Source: Sphingomonas sp. IC081 (GTDB taxonomy: Bacteria; Pseudomonadota; Alphaproteobacteria; Sphingomonadales; Sphingomonadaceae). Taken from it: DNA of 64,000 nucleotides. The notes below the pieces were generated by a model that searched no databases, was not told where the DNA came from, and saw only the letters and a program-made list of their open reading frames with translations. Of the stretch, positions 32,710 through 43,161 are shown in pieces. The stretch spans positions 1,003,001-1,067,000 of the forward strand of contig NZ_CP029761.1 in NCBI RefSeq assembly GCF_006874585.1. The letters run 5' to 3'. Position 1 is the stretch's first letter. Each line of letters begins with the position of its first letter. A program made the translations under genes and the position numbers.

Positions 32710-34341
32710 ATGTCCCCCACCCGCCACGCCGCAGCCCGCGCGCTGCTCTCCGATCCGCTGACCAACAAGGGCACCGCCTTCACCGAGGAGGAGCGCGACG
32801 AGTTCGGCCTGCACGGGCTGCTGCCGCCGCATGTCGGCACGCTGGACAGCCAGATCGAGCGCCGCCGCAACGCCCTGGAGGACAAGGAAAGCGACTTCCA
32901 GCGCTACGCCTTCCTGCGCGAGCTTCAGGACTCGAACGAAGTGCTGTTCCACGCACTGGTGCAGAGCGACCTGCCGCGCATGCTGCCGCTGGTCTACACG
33001 CCGACCGTGGGCGAGGGCTGCGAGCGTTTCAGCGAGATCTACCGCCGCCCGCGCGGCCTGTTCCTCAGCTATTCCAACCGCCATCGCATTGCCGATATTC
33101 TCTCCGATCCGGCCTATGACCGCGTGAAGGTGATCGTCGTCAGCGATGGCGAGCGTATCCTCGGCCTTGGCGATCAGGGCGCCGGCGGCATGGGCATCCC
33201 CATCGGCAAGCTGGCGCTTTACACCGCCTGCGCGGGCATTCACCCGGCCGAAGTGCTGCCGATCCTGCTCGACCTCGGCACCGACAACCATGCGCTGCGC
33301 GAAGACCCGCTCTACATCGGCTACCGGGCGCCCCGCGTGCGCGGCAAGGACTACGACGATTTTGTCGAGGCCTTTGTCGCCGCCGTGAACGACCGCTTCC
33401 CCGGCGTGCTGCTGCAGTGGGAGGACTTCGCGGGCAAGAACGCCTACGACCTGCTGGTGCGCTACCGCGACCGCCTGCTGAGCTTCAACGACGACATCCA
33501 GGGCACGGCCGCCACCGCCGTCGGCACGCTGCTTTCGGCGATCCGCAAGACCGGCGTGCCGATCACCGAGCAGCGCGTGGTGCTGTTCGGCGCGGGCGCG
33601 GCGGGCAGCGGGGTTGCCGAGATGCTGGTGCAGGCCATGCAGCTCGAAGGCCTCGGCGAAGCCGATGCGCGCGCGAAGATCTGGGCGGTCGACCGTGACG
33701 GCCTGATCCTCTCCGACGTTCCGCGCATGCCGCCGCAGCAGGTGAAGCTGGCGCACGATCCCGCCGATATTGCCGGCTGGAACCTCTCGGGCAGCAACAT
33801 GATCACGCTGCAGGACACCATCGCCAACGTGAAGCCCACCGTGCTGATCGGCACCTCGGGCCAGAAGGCGGCTTTCGACGAGCGGGCGATCCGCACCATG
33901 GCCGAGCATGTCGAACGCCCGGTGGTGTTCCCGCTTTCCAACCCGATCTCGCGCGCCGAAGCCCACCCGGCCGATGTGCTGGAATGGACCGGCGGCAAGG
34001 CCATCGTCGGCACCGGCAGCCCCTTCGGCATTGCCGGGGTGACGCAGGTCAACAACGTCTACGTCTTCCCCGGCATCGGCCTCGGCGCGCTGGCGAGCGG
34101 GGCGACCACGGTCAGCGACGGCATGTTCATGGCCGCCGCGCGCCGTCTCGGTGAACTGCATGAGGGGGACGAGGGCCTGCTGCCGCCGGTCACCGCGCTG
34201 CGCGAAGTGGCGCTGGAAATCGCCGTTGCCGTCGTCGAACAGGCGGTGGCGGAAGGCCTCGCCACGGCCGAGCCCGAAGCGCTCACCCGCGAGAGCATCG
34301 CGGCGAGCATGTGGAAGGCCGAATACGCCCCGGTCGAGTAA
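32710..34341 (+). CDS. maeA: NAD-dependent malic enzyme
   Basis: 543 residues, oxidative decarboxylation of malate to pyruvate. Start ATG 32710 with GGAAAGG upstream; the frame extends 35 codons further without similarity. Family motifs are [72 protein letters not shown], the NAD-binding [37 protein letters not shown] and [19 protein letters not shown]. The length and motifs match the MaeA/SfcA class rather than the bifunctional MaeB type. It follows dctA, so imported C4-dicarboxylates can feed pyruvate. Confidence 0.93.
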   Translation: MSPTRHAAARALLSDPLTNKGTAFTEEERDEFGLHGLLPPHVGTLDSQIERRRNALEDKESDFQRYAFLRELQDSNEVLFHALVQSDLPRMLPLVYTPTVGEGCERFSEIYRRPRGLFLSYSNRHRIADILSDPAYDRVKVIVVSDGERILGLGDQGAGGMGIPIGKLALYTACAGIHPAEVLPILLDLGTDNHALREDPLYIGYRAPRVRGKDYDDFVEAFVAAVNDRFPGVLLQWEDFAGKNAYDLLVRYRDRLLSFNDDIQGTAATAVGTLLSAIRKTGVPITEQRVVLFGAGAAGSGVAEMLVQAMQLEGLGEADARAKIWAVDRDGLILSDVPRMPPQQVKLAHDPADIAGWNLSGSNMITLQDTIANVKPTVLIGTSGQKAAFDERAIRTMAEHVERPVVFPLSNPISRAEAHPADVLEWTGGKAIVGTGSPFGIAGVTQVNNVYVFPGIGLGALASGATTVSDGMFMAAARRLGELHEGDEGLLPPVTALREVALEIAVAVVEQAVAEGLATAEPEALTRESIAASMWKAEYAPVE

Positions 34342-34346
34342 GCGCG

Positions 34347-35447
34347 GTGGGCGAGGCGCATGAGCGCGTGAGGGTCGGCCTGATCGGCTACGGCTATGCC
34401 GGGGCGACCTTCCATGCGCCGCTGATTGCGGCGGTGCCCGGGCTCTCGTTCGGCGCTTTTGTGTCGAGCAGGCCCGCGCCGATCCTGGAACGCTACCCGG
34501 AGGCGACGATCCACGCAGAGGCCGAGGCGCTGCTGGCCGATCCGGCCATCGATCTTGTCGTCATCGCCGCGCCCAACTCCATGCATTTCCCGCTGGCGGC
34601 AGCGGCGATGCGGGCGGGCAAGCATGTCGTCGTCGACAAGCCCTTCACGCTGGACCTTGCCGAAGCGCGCGCCCTGATCGCCCTTTCGCAGGAAACCGGG
34701 CGTAACCTGACGGTGTTCCACAACCGCCGCTGGGACAGCGACTTTGCCACCGTGCGCAAGGCCATCGCTGACGGACTGGTGGGCGATCCCGTCCACCTTG
34801 AAACCCGTTTCGACCGCTTCCGCCCGCAGGTTCGCGACCGCTGGCGCGAGAACGCCGGGCCGGGGGCGGGCGTGTGGTTCGATCTGGGGCCGCACCTTGC
34901 CGATCACGCGCTGCTGCTGATGGGCCTGCCGGAGCGGGTGACAGCCTCGCTCGCGCTCCAGCGCGAAGGCGCGCAGGCCGATGACTGGGCCCATGTCGTG
35001 CTCGAATTCGGCGGCAAGCGGGCGATCCTTCACGCCTCGATGCTGGTATCGGGCGGCTCGCCGCGCTTCGTGGTCCACGGCACCGGCGGCAGCGCGGTGA
35101 AGCAGGGCATGGACATGCAGGAGAGCCAGCTTGTCGCAGGCATGACGCCCGGCGCCGAGGGCTGGGGCGAAGACCCCGATCCGCTCGTGCTGCACAGGGC
35201 CGGAAACGCTCCGCGCAGCATTCCCGCCGAGCGCGGCGATCAGCGCGAGTTCTACCGCCTCGTGGCCGAAGCGGCGCAGGGCAGGGCGGCGAACCCGGTG
35301 CCGCCGATCCAGTCACTGGCGGTGATGGCGGTTATCGAGGCGGCGCAGCAATCGGCTGCGGAAGGCCGCTGCGTGGAACTGCCGCTGACCGAGGCAGAGC
35401 GGCGGGCATGGGCTGAAAGCTGGCGCGATCCGCCCGAAGGGCATTAA
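34347..35447 (+). CDS. Gfo/Idh/MocA family oxidoreductase
   Basis: 366 residues from GTG 34347 (a GTG at 34368 is an alternative). N-terminal Rossmann motif VRVGLIGYGYAGATFHAPLI; the family catalytic region VVVDKPFTLDLAEARALIAL is the EKP-equivalent DKP lysine motif; then VFHNRRWDSDFATVRKAIAD and GPGAGVWFDLGPHLADHALL. This is the subgroup with YdgJ-like and inositol- or scyllo-inositol-dehydrogenase-like members. It starts five bases after the maeA stop, probably in the same transcript. The substrate is unknown. Confidence 0.88.
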   Translation: MGEAHERVRVGLIGYGYAGATFHAPLIAAVPGLSFGAFVSSRPAPILERYPEATIHAEAEALLADPAIDLVVIAAPNSMHFPLAAAAMRAGKHVVVDKPFTLDLAEARALIALSQETGRNLTVFHNRRWDSDFATVRKAIADGLVGDPVHLETRFDRFRPQVRDRWRENAGPGAGVWFDLGPHLADHALLLMGLPERVTASLALQREGAQADDWAHVVLEFGGKRAILHASMLVSGGSPRFVVHGTGGSAVKQGMDMQESQLVAGMTPGAEGWGEDPDPLVLHRAGNAPRSIPAERGDQREFYRLVAEAAQGRAANPVPPIQSLAVMAVIEAAQQSAAEGRCVELPLTEAERRAWAESWRDPPEGH

Positions 35448-35457
35448 AAAAGAAGTC

Positions 35458-35476
35458 CTGGGGGATGATCCCCCAG
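35458..35476 (-). terminator. rho-independent terminator reading from hutU
   Basis: CTGGGGGAT-g-ATCCCCCAG is a perfect 9-bp stem. On the minus strand it is followed by GACTTCTTTTTT, a good T-tract. It lies about 170 bases after the hutU stop (35644) and would stop the hut transcript before the convergent oxidoreductase gene. Confidence 0.75.
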
Positions 35477-35605
35477 ACCCGCGAAACGTCTTCGTTGCGT
35501 CTTGCCTATCTGTTGTGCGCTGATTGCGAACAAGCTTCTTGATAGCCTGCGGCAGCAAGGGGCGCGCAACGGCTATCGGTGCACAACGAAGACGGTAATG
35601 GGGGT

Positions 35606-35627
35606 GCAGGGGGCGATGGCCCCCTGC
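35606..35627 (+). terminator. hairpin between convergent oxidoreductase gene and hutU
   Basis: GCAGGGGGC-gatg-GCCCCCTGC, 9-bp perfect stem with a tetraloop, followed on the plus strand by a weak pyrimidine tract CTTTACTCTTCG. A likely plus-strand terminator for the dctA-maeA-oxidoreductase unit. Confidence 0.55.
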
Positions 35628-35643
35628 CTTTACTCTTCGTTCT

Positions 35644-37308
35644 TCAAAGAATCCCCGGCAGATCCAGACCCTTCTCCCGCGCACAATCCCGCGCGATCTC
35701 GTACCCGGCATCGGCGTGACGCATCACGCCCGTCGCCGGGTCGTTCCACAGCACGCGCTCCAGACGCTTCGCCGCCGCTTCGGTGCCGTCGGCAACGATC
35801 ACCATGCCCGAATGCTGCGAATAGCCCATGCCGACGCCGCCGCCGTGGTGCAGCGAAACCCATGTGGCGCCGCTCGCGGTGTTGAGCAGCGCGTTGAGCA
35901 GCGGCCAGTCCGAAACCGCGTCCGAACCGTCACGCATGGCCTCGGTCTCGCGGTTGGGCGAGGCGACCGAGCCGCTGTCGAGGTGATCGCGGCCGATCAC
36001 GACCGGGGCCTTGAGTTCGCCGTTCGCCACCATCTCGTTGAAGGCGAGGCCGAGGCGATGACGGTCACCCAGCCCGACCCAGCAGATGCGCGCGGGCAGG
36101 CCCTGGAACTGGATCTTCTCGCGCGCCATGTCGAGCCAGTTGTGCAGGTGCGCGTGGTCGGGCAGCAGTTCCTTCACCTTGGCGTCGGTCTTGTAGATGT
36201 CCTCGGGGTCGCCGGAAAGCGCGGCCCAGCGGAACGGCCCCACGCCGCGGCAGAACAGCGGGCGGATATAGGCGGGCACGAAGCCGGGGAAGTCGAACGC
36301 GTTCTCGACGCCTTCGTCCTTCGCCATCTGGCGGATGTTATTGCCATAGTCGGTGGTGGGCACGCCCGCCGCCTGGAAGTCGAGCATGGCCCGCACGTGG
36401 ACCGCCATGGAGGCCTTGGCCGCCCTGGCGACGGCTTCGGGCTCACGCTCGCGGCGCTCGATCCATTCGGCAACGGTCCAGCCTGCCGGGAGATAGCCGT
36501 TGACGGGATCGTGGGCGGAAGTCTGGTCGGTCAGCAGGTCGGGACGGATGCCGCGCGCGTAGATTTCGGGCAGCAACTCCGCGGCATTGCCGAGCAGGCC
36601 GACCGAGACCGGCTTCCTGTCGGCATTGGCCTTCGCGATGATCGCCATGGCTTCGTCGATGGTCTTGGCGGCGACGTCGAGGTAGCCGGTGCGCAGGCGC
36701 ATTTCGATGCGGCTGGGCTGGCATTCGATGGCAAGGCACGAGGCGCCCGCCATCACCGCTGCCAGCGGCTGCGCGCCGCCCATGCCGCCAAGGCCGGCGG
36801 TCAGCAGCCACTTGCCCGAAAGGTCGCCATCGTAGTGCTGGCGGCCCATCTCGACGAACGTTTCGTAGGTGCCCTGAACGATGCCCTGCGTGCCGATGTA
36901 GATCCACGATCCGGCGGTCATCTGGCCGTACATGGCAAGGCCGCGCTTATCGAGTTCGTTGAAGTGTTCCCAGTTCGCCCATTCCGGCACGAGGTTGGAA
37001 TTGGCGATCAGCACGCGCGGCGCATCGGCATGGGTGCGGAACACCCCGACCGGCTTGCCGGACTGGACCAGCAGCGTCTCGTCATCGTTCAGGCGGCGCA
37101 GGGTCTCGACGATCTTGTCGTAGCTTTCCCAGTCGCGCGCGGCGCGGCCGATGCCGCCGTAGACCACCAGTTCCTCCGGCCGTTCGGCCACGTCGGGGTG
37201 GAGGTTGTTCATCAGCATGCGCAAGGGGGCTTCGGTGAGCCACGATTTCGCGGAAAGTTCGGTGCCGGTCGCAGGCTTGATGACGCGGCTGTTGTCGAGG
37301 CGGGTCAT
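35644..37308 (-). CDS. hutU: urocanate hydratase
   Basis: 554 residues, second step of histidine degradation (urocanate to imidazolonepropionate), NAD+-containing cytosolic enzyme. Motifs are [40 protein letters not shown], the NAD-binding [39 protein letters not shown] and [18 protein letters not shown]. Full length compared with known HutU (about 555). Last gene of the minus-strand hutI-H-G-U operon. Confidence 0.96.
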   Translation of the reverse strand: MTRLDNSRVIKPATGTELSAKSWLTEAPLRMLMNNLHPDVAERPEELVVYGGIGRAARDWESYDKIVETLRRLNDDETLLVQSGKPVGVFRTHADAPRVLIANSNLVPEWANWEHFNELDKRGLAMYGQMTAGSWIYIGTQGIVQGTYETFVEMGRQHYDGDLSGKWLLTAGLGGMGGAQPLAAVMAGASCLAIECQPSRIEMRLRTGYLDVAAKTIDEAMAIIAKANADRKPVSVGLLGNAAELLPEIYARGIRPDLLTDQTSAHDPVNGYLPAGWTVAEWIERREREPEAVARAAKASMAVHVRAMLDFQAAGVPTTDYGNNIRQMAKDEGVENAFDFPGFVPAYIRPLFCRGVGPFRWAALSGDPEDIYKTDAKVKELLPDHAHLHNWLDMAREKIQFQGLPARICWVGLGDRHRLGLAFNEMVANGELKAPVVIGRDHLDSGSVASPNRETEAMRDGSDAVSDWPLLNALLNTASGATWVSLHHGGGVGMGYSQHSGMVIVADGTEAAAKRLERVLWNDPATGVMRHADAGYEIARDCAREKGLDLPGIL

Positions 37309-37324
37309 TGTGTGTTTCCTCAGG

Positions 37325-38125
37325 TCAGGATTGCGCGAAGGCGATGGCGGCCTTCAGCACGTCTTGCAGGATCGGGGTGAGGGCGGCGGCACGGGCCGCC
37401 GAATAGGGCAGGGGCCAGTTGGCTTCGTCCGGCACTTCGGGCTCGTCCATGTAGCCGCGAATGGCGAGTTCCATCTGGATCGCATGGACGCCGCCGGCAG
37501 GCTCTCCGTAGTGCCGCGTGGTCCAGCCGCCACGGAAGCGGCCGTCGAGAACGTGGGGGAGGCCGCTCGCCTTGCAGACTTCCACCACGGCGGCGGAAAG
37601 CGCCGGATCGCAGGTCTGGCCAAGGTTGGTGCCGATGTTGAACTGCGGCAATTCGCCGTCGAATAGGCGCGGCACGTGGCTGCGGATCGAGTGCGCGTCG
37701 TAGACCACGACTTTGCCGTGAAGCGCGCGCAGCCGCGCGATCTCGGCACGGAGCGCGGCGTGGTACGGATCGAACCAGAGCGCGCGGCGGCGGGCGATCT
37801 CGGCCTCATCCGGGCCTTCGGCCTTGTAGAGCGGCTCCCCGTCGAACGTGGTCGTCGGGCAGAGTTCCGTCGTCGCCTGCCCGGGATAGAGCGAGGCGCC
37901 CGAAGGATCGCGGTTGAGGTCGATCACGCTGCGCGAAACGCGTGCAGCAATCGTCGTTGCGCCAAGCGCGCGGGCGAAGGCGTAGAGATCGTCCACCCAC
38001 CAGTCGGCATCGCGCCGGGCCAGCCATTCCGAGCGGAACAGCGGGCCGACGTCGGCCAGATCGGTGCCGACATGCGGAAAGGCGACGATCAGCGGCGCCT
38101 GCCCATGGTGAAGGACGAAGCTCAT
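37325..38125 (-). CDS. hutG: N-formylglutamate amidohydrolase
   Basis: 266 residues, last step of the five-step hut pathway, N-formylglutamate to glutamate plus formate. Recognisable are [93 protein letters not shown] and [20 protein letters not shown], all HutG features with metal-binding His/Asp. Together with HutF in the same cluster this defines the formylglutamate route rather than the single-step formamide-releasing HutE/HutG arginase-type route. It lies 13 bases after hutH and 16 before hutU. Confidence 0.95.
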   Translation of the reverse strand: MSFVLHHGQAPLIVAFPHVGTDLADVGPLFRSEWLARRDADWWVDDLYAFARALGATTIAARVSRSVIDLNRDPSGASLYPGQATTELCPTTTFDGEPLYKAEGPDEAEIARRRALWFDPYHAALRAEIARLRALHGKVVVYDAHSIRSHVPRLFDGELPQFNIGTNLGQTCDPALSAAVVEVCKASGLPHVLDGRFRGGWTTRHYGEPAGGVHAIQMELAIRGYMDEPEVPDEANWPLPYSAARAAALTPILQDVLKAAIAFAQS

Positions 38126-38138
38126 CAGGCCCCTCCCG

Positions 38139-39668
38139 TCAAGCGACGCCGGGCAGCAGGTCGCCGCCGATGTCGACCAGCGCGCCCGAGCGGATCAGCG
38201 CATTCGCCGCTTCCATGTCGGGGTGGAAGTGGCGGTCTTCCTCCAGCGTCGGCACCTGCGCGCGCAGGCTTTCGCGGGCCTGTTCCAGCACCTTGCTCGA
38301 TGCCAGCGGGGCGTGGAAATCGATGCCCTGCACGGCGGCGAGCAGTTCGATGCCCAGGACCGCGTCGGCATTGGCGACCATGCCGATCAGGCGGCGCGCG
38401 CCGTGGGCGGCCATCGAGACGTGGTCTTCCTGGTTGGCCGAAGTCGGGATCGAATCGACCGATGCCGGATAGGCCTTCTGCTTGTTTTCGGAGACCAGCG
38501 CGGCGGCCGTGACCTGCGGGATCATGAAGCCCGAATTGAGGCCGGGGCGCGGTGTCAGGAAGGCGGGCAGGCCGGACAGCGCCGGGTCCACCAGCATCGC
38601 CACGCGGCGCTCGGAGATCGAGCCGATCTCGCAGACGGCCAGCGCGATCATGTCGGCGGCGAAGGCGACCGGCTCGGCGTGGAAGTTGCCGCCGGAGAGC
38701 GCTTCGTCCGCTTCCGGGAAGATCAGCGGGTTGTCGGAAACGCCGTTGGCCTCGATCTCCAGCGTCGTGGCCGCCTGGCGCAGCACGTCGAGCGCGGCGC
38801 CCATGACCTGCGGCTGGCAGCGCAGGCAGTACGGGTCCTGCACGCGGGCGTCGTTCTCAAGATGGCTGGCGCGGATCGCGGAGCCCTGCATCAGCGCGCG
38901 CAGGGCGTCCGCCACCTCGATCTGGCCGGGATGGCGGCGCAGGGCGTGGATGCGGCGGTCGAACGGGGTGTCGGAACCCTTGGCGGCCTCGGTCGAGAGG
39001 GCTCCGGTCACGAGTGCGGACTGGAACAGGCGCTCCGCCTCGAACAGTCCGGCAAGGGCATTGGCGGTCGAGAACTGGGTGCCGTTGAGGAGGGCGAGGC
39101 CTTCCTTGGCGCCGAGTTCCACCGGGGCGAGACCGGCCTGCGCCAGCGCTTCTGCAGCGGGCAGGCGCTTGTCGCCGACAAAGATCTCGCCGACGCCGAT
39201 CATCGTCGCGGCCATGTGCGAAAGCGGGGCAAGGTCGCCGCTGGCGCCGACCGAACCTTGCGAGGGCACGACCGGCGTCAGGCCCTTGGCCAGCATCGCT
39301 TCGAGCAGTTCCACCGTCTCGACGCGCACGCCCGAGGCGCCTTGCGCGAGGCTGGCGAGCTTCAGCGCCATCATCAGGCGGATCACCGAGACGGGCGAAG
39401 GCTCACCGGTGCCGGCAGCGTGGCTGAGCACGATGTTGCGCTGCAGCGCGGCGAGATCCTCGTCCCCGATGCGCACGCTCGCCAGCTTTCCGAAGCCGGT
39501 GTTGATGCCGTAGACCGGCTGGCCCTTGGCAAGAATGCGGGCGACGGCGGCGGCGCTTTCGGCAATCACCGGCATGCACGCGGGATCTAGCTTCACGCCG
39601 GCGCCGCGATAGATCGCGCGCCAATCCCTGAGGCTCACGGTGCCGGGGGTTAGCAGCACTTCGTTCAT
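38139..39668 (-). CDS. hutH: histidine ammonia-lyase
   Basis: 509 residues; deaminates histidine to urocanate. The MIO prosthetic group forms from Ala142-Ser143-Gly144 in [14 protein letters not shown]. Other motifs are [66 protein letters not shown] and [21 protein letters not shown] 39668 overlaps the hutI stop (ATGA); the longer frame to 39839 is antisense-like and rejected. Full length relative to characterised HutH. Confidence 0.96.
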   Translation of the reverse strand: MNEVLLTPGTVSLRDWRAIYRGAGVKLDPACMPVIAESAAAVARILAKGQPVYGINTGFGKLASVRIGDEDLAALQRNIVLSHAAGTGEPSPVSVIRLMMALKLASLAQGASGVRVETVELLEAMLAKGLTPVVPSQGSVGASGDLAPLSHMAATMIGVGEIFVGDKRLPAAEALAQAGLAPVELGAKEGLALLNGTQFSTANALAGLFEAERLFQSALVTGALSTEAAKGSDTPFDRRIHALRRHPGQIEVADALRALMQGSAIRASHLENDARVQDPYCLRCQPQVMGAALDVLRQAATTLEIEANGVSDNPLIFPEADEALSGGNFHAEPVAFAADMIALAVCEIGSISERRVAMLVDPALSGLPAFLTPRPGLNSGFMIPQVTAAALVSENKQKAYPASVDSIPTSANQEDHVSMAAHGARRLIGMVANADAVLGIELLAAVQGIDFHAPLASSKVLEQARESLRAQVPTLEEDRHFHPDMEAANALIRSGALVDIGGDLLPGVA

Positions 39669-40867
39669 TGACCACTCCAGATGCGGGCATGGAGCGGATT
39701 GAGCCCCATGCGATAGACAAGTTCGGATGGATGCTGGACATCCCAGATCGCCAGATCGCAGCGCGTGCCGGCTTCCAGCGTGCCGCGGTCGGCAAGACCG
39801 AGCGCGCGGGCGGCATTGCGGGTGACGCCGGCCAGGCATTCATCGACGGTCAGGCGGAACAGCGTCGCGCCCATGTTCATCGTCAGCAGCAGCGAGGTGA
39901 GCGGCGAGGTGCCCGGGTTGCAGTCGGTCGCCAGCGCGATCGGCACAGCGGCGGCGCGCAGTTGCGCAATCGGCGGCAGCACGGTCTCGCGCGTGAAGTA
40001 ATAGGCGCCGGGCAGCAAGGTGGCGACAGTGCCGGAAGCGGCCATGGCGGCAATTCCCGCATCATCGAGATGTTCGAGATGATCGGCGGAAAGCGCGCCG
40101 AACCGCGCGGCGAGCGCTGCGCCGTGGAGGTTCGAAAGCTGTTCCGAATGAAGCTTTACCGGCAACCCGTGGGCGCGGGCGGCGGCGAACAGGCGCTCGG
40201 TTTGCTGCGCGGAAAAGCCGATGCCTTCGCAGAAGGCGTCCACCGCGTCGGCAAGGCCCTCGCGGGTCACTTCGGGCAGCATGACCTTGCAGATATGCTC
40301 GATGTAGCCATCGGCATCGCCTGCGAATTCGGGCGGGAGGGCGTGGGCGCCGAGGAACGTGGTGGCGATGGCAACCGGCCGCTCGCGGCCCAGCCGCCGC
40401 GCGGCGCGCAGCATCCTGAGTTCGCTGGCAAGGTCGAGGCCATAACCGGACTTCACTTCGACGGTGGTCGCGCCTTCGCCGATCAGCGCGTCAAGACGGG
40501 GCAGGGCGCTGGCGACAAGGTCGTCCTCGCTGGCGGCGCGCGTGGCCGTCATGGTGGAGACGATGCCGCCGCCGGCACGGGCGATTTCCTCGTAGCTGGC
40601 GCCCGCCAGCCGCAGTTCGAACTCGCGCGCGCGGTTGCCGGCATGGATGAGGTGGGTGTGGCAATCGACAAGGCCGGGGGTGATCCAGCGGCCCTCGCAG
40701 TCGATGATCCGTTTCGCATCGAGGGCCGGAGCCTCCGCGACGGGCCCGGCGTAGACGATCTTGCCGTCCCTCGCCGCGATCAGGCCGCGCTCGATCACGC
40801 CGATACCCTCCGCTTGCGGGGCCATCGTGGCGAGGCGGGTGTTGGTCCAGATCGTGTCGCAGAGCAT
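39665..40867 (-). CDS. hutI: imidazolonepropionase
   Basis: 400 residues, metal-dependent amidohydrolase converting imidazolonepropionate to N-formimino-L-glutamate. Visible features are the metal-binding [13 protein letters not shown], the [15 protein letters not shown] loop, [47 protein letters not shown] and [20 protein letters not shown]. First gene of the minus-strand hut operon; the 95 bases to the divergent hutF contain a HutC-type operator. Confidence 0.95.
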   Translation of the reverse strand: MLCDTIWTNTRLATMAPQAEGIGVIERGLIAARDGKIVYAGPVAEAPALDAKRIIDCEGRWITPGLVDCHTHLIHAGNRAREFELRLAGASYEEIARAGGGIVSTMTATRAASEDDLVASALPRLDALIGEGATTVEVKSGYGLDLASELRMLRAARRLGRERPVAIATTFLGAHALPPEFAGDADGYIEHICKVMLPEVTREGLADAVDAFCEGIGFSAQQTERLFAAARAHGLPVKLHSEQLSNLHGAALAARFGALSADHLEHLDDAGIAAMAASGTVATLLPGAYYFTRETVLPPIAQLRAAAVPIALATDCNPGTSPLTSLLLTMNMGATLFRLTVDECLAGVTRNAARALGLADRGTLEAGTRCDLAIWDVQHPSELVYRMGLNPLHARIWSGQ

Positions 40868-40928
40868 CGGGGGGCAGTCTCTCCGGGCGGGTCTCTCTGG
40901 CGCGTCTTATTGCATCGGCCCGCTTTAA

Positions 40929-40938
40929 TGTATAGACA
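40929..40938. promoter_or_regulatory. HutC operator candidate between hutI and hutF
   Basis: TGTATAGACA contains GTATAGAC, matching the GTNTANAC pattern known for HutC-subfamily GntR repressors. It lies 34 bases before the hutF start and about 60 bases before the hutI start, so it could control both divergent operons. The repressor gene hutC is in the hutF operon. Confidence 0.6.
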
Positions 40939-40962
40939 AAAAGCCATCCAAGGGAGCGTCCG

Positions 40963-42354
40963 ATGCCTCAACTCCAGCCGCGTCAGTCTTTTACGATCCA
41001 TGCGGGGCATGCGTTTATCGAGTCCGGGTGCGAGTCCGGTTGGGCGCGGGATGTGCGCTTTACGGTCGTTCATGGGCGGATCGCGCGGATCGAATCGGGT
41101 GCCCAGCCGGACGCAGGGGACGAACGTCACGCCTGTCTGGTTCCCGGCATTCCCAACCTCCACAGCCACGCCTTCCAGCGCGGCATGGCCGGCCTTGCCG
41201 AGCAGCGCGGGAATAGCGACGACAGCTTCTGGACCTGGCGCGAGGTCATGTACCGTTTCCTTGACCGCATGACGCCCGAGGACCTCCATGCCATCGCCGC
41301 GCTGGCGGCGATGGAGATGCTGGAGAGCGGCTTCACGCGGCTTGGCGAGTTTCACTACTTGCACCATGATGCCGACGGGCACGCCTATGCCGATCCCGCA
41401 CGCATGGGCGCGGCGATAGCCGAGGCGGCGGCGGAGACCGGCATCGGGTTGACGCTGCTGCCGGTGTTCTATGCCCATTCCGGCTTCGGCGCGCTGGCGC
41501 CGAACCAAGGGCAGCGCCGGTTCCTTCACGATCTCGACGGTTTCGCACGCCTGCTGGAAGGCGCCCGCGCGGCGGTTGCCGGACTGGACGAGGCGGTGGT
41601 CGGCCTCGCGCCGCACAGCCTGCGCGCCGTGTCCCCGGAGGAACTGCTGCATCTGCAGGCGATGGCGGGGCAGGGCCCGATCCATATCCACATCGCCGAA
41701 CAGATGAAGGAAGTGGAGGACTGCCTCGCCTGGAGCGGCCAGCGCCCGGTCGAATGGTTGCTCGATCACGCGGAAGTGGATCGCCGCTGGTGCATGGTCC
41801 ACGCCACCCACATGACGCATGAGGAAACCACGCGGCTTGCGCGCAGCGGCGCGGCGGCCGGGCTCTGCCCGATTACCGAGGCCAATCTGGGCGACGGCCT
41901 GTTCCCGATGGCGGACTGGCTCGCCGCCGGGGGCGCTTACGGCATCGGCAGCGATTCCAACGTGCTGATCGACGCGACCGAGGAAATGCGCCTGCTCGAA
42001 TACGGGCAGCGGCTGTTCACGCGCAGGCGCAACCTGCTGGCTGACGCTGCAACCATTTCGACAGGCGAGGCGATCTGGCGTGCCGCGCTGAACGGCGGCG
42101 CGCAGGCGCTGGGCGTCGAGGCCGGGCTGAAGCAGGGCAATGCCTTCGATGCGGTTTCGCTGGACCTCGATCATCCCTCGCTCTGCGGGCGGGGCGCGGA
42201 GCGCGTGCTTGACGGGCTCGTCTTCGCCTCGGGCCGTGCGGGCATCGATTGCGTCTGGCGCTTTGGGAAACAGGTGGTTAGCTCTGGCCGCCACCACGCA
42301 CGCGACGGGATCGTCCGACGCTATCGGAAGACCCTGGACCGACTCTGCGCATGA
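40963..42354 (+). CDS. hutF: formimidoylglutamate deiminase
   Basis: 463 residues, amidohydrolase converting N-formimino-L-glutamate to N-formyl-L-glutamate and ammonia, supplying HutG. Motifs are PGIPNLHSHAFQRGMAGLAE, FWTWREVMYRFLDRMTPEDL, LGEFHYLHHDADGHAYADP, GLAPHSLRAVSPEELL, IHIHIAEQMKEVEDCLAWSG, MVHATHMTHEET and YGIGSDSNVLIDATEEMRLL, which together are specific for HutF. Divergent from hutI; its stop overlaps the hutC start (ATGA at 42351). Confidence 0.95.
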   Translation: MPQLQPRQSFTIHAGHAFIESGCESGWARDVRFTVVHGRIARIESGAQPDAGDERHACLVPGIPNLHSHAFQRGMAGLAEQRGNSDDSFWTWREVMYRFLDRMTPEDLHAIAALAAMEMLESGFTRLGEFHYLHHDADGHAYADPARMGAAIAEAAAETGIGLTLLPVFYAHSGFGALAPNQGQRRFLHDLDGFARLLEGARAAVAGLDEAVVGLAPHSLRAVSPEELLHLQAMAGQGPIHIHIAEQMKEVEDCLAWSGQRPVEWLLDHAEVDRRWCMVHATHMTHEETTRLARSGAAAGLCPITEANLGDGLFPMADWLAAGGAYGIGSDSNVLIDATEEMRLLEYGQRLFTRRRNLLADAATISTGEAIWRAALNGGAQALGVEAGLKQGNAFDAVSLDLDHPSLCGRGAERVLDGLVFASGRAGIDCVWRFGKQVVSSGRHHARDGIVRRYRKTLDRLCA

Positions 42355-43052
42355 CCCTTTCCGAACGTATCCGCCACGATTTCGAGAGCCGCATCCTTGC
42401 CGGCACGCTCGCCCCCGGCGAACGCCTGCCGACCGAGCAGGACTTGATGGAACGCTACGGCTGCGCGCGGATGACGGTGAACAAGGCGCTTTCCGCGCTC
42501 GCCGCCGCCGGACTGGTCGAGCGGCGGCGCAAGGCGGGCACGTTTGTCGCCCGGCCGCGCGTGCATTCGATGGCGATGGACATTCCCGACCTTGGCGCCG
42601 AAATCGCCGCGCGCGGGCAGGCCTATCGTTTTGAACTTGCGCGCCGCAAGCTGGTACGCGCCGCCGATGCGGCGGTGAAGTGGGATGTGGGCGGCGAAGT
42701 GCCGCTGCTGGAGCTTTCGGGCATCCACTTCGCCGACGATGCGCCGATGGCCTGGGAGCACCGCTTCGTGAACGCCGCTGCGGTGCCGGAGATCGTCGAG
42801 GCCGGGTTCTCCTCGCCCGGCGGCTGGCTGCTGGAACACGTGCCCTGGACCGAGGCCGATGCCCGGATCACCGCGGCTGCCGCCACCGGCGCGGAAGCCA
42901 GGGCGCTGGCCGTCGCCAGCGGGGCGCCGTGCCTCAGCATCGAGCGGCGGACCTGGCGCGGCTCCGAGCCGATCACCTATGTGCGCCAGCTGTTTCTGGC
43001 CGGAGCCTATGAACTGAACGCCCATTTCGGGCCCTCGGCTGGCGCCCGCTGA
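42351..43052 (+). CDS. hutC: HutC, histidine-utilisation repressor (GntR family)
   Basis: 233 residues. N-terminal winged HTH: PGERLPTEQDLMERYGCARM and TVNKALSALAAAGLVERRRK with AGTFVARPRV. The C-terminal UTRA domain binds urocanate in the HutC subfamily (EVPLLELSGIHFADDAPMAW and ITYVRQLFLAGAYELNAHFG). It is translationally coupled to hutF. Expected to bind the GTATAGAC site between hutI and hutF and to release it when urocanate accumulates. Confidence 0.92.
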   Translation: MTLSERIRHDFESRILAGTLAPGERLPTEQDLMERYGCARMTVNKALSALAAAGLVERRRKAGTFVARPRVHSMAMDIPDLGAEIAARGQAYRFELARRKLVRAADAAVKWDVGGEVPLLELSGIHFADDAPMAWEHRFVNAAAVPEIVEAGFSSPGGWLLEHVPWTEADARITAAAATGAEARALAVASGAPCLSIERRTWRGSEPITYVRQLFLAGAYELNAHFGPSAGAR

Positions 43053-43161
43053 CCATTCCTTGTGTCTGGGCCTCAGGAATTTTCCATAGTCGCCTGAATG
43101 GTTTAGGCATGCAAGAAGGGCGGTTTGGCGGAATGAATCGGGGGCGGGGTTGAAGGGCGGC

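Noticed and set aside
39669..39839. Extension of hutH upstream of 39668
   Set aside because: It overlaps hutI on the same strand, its translation is not like HutH, and the ATGA overlap with hutI gives the proper start.
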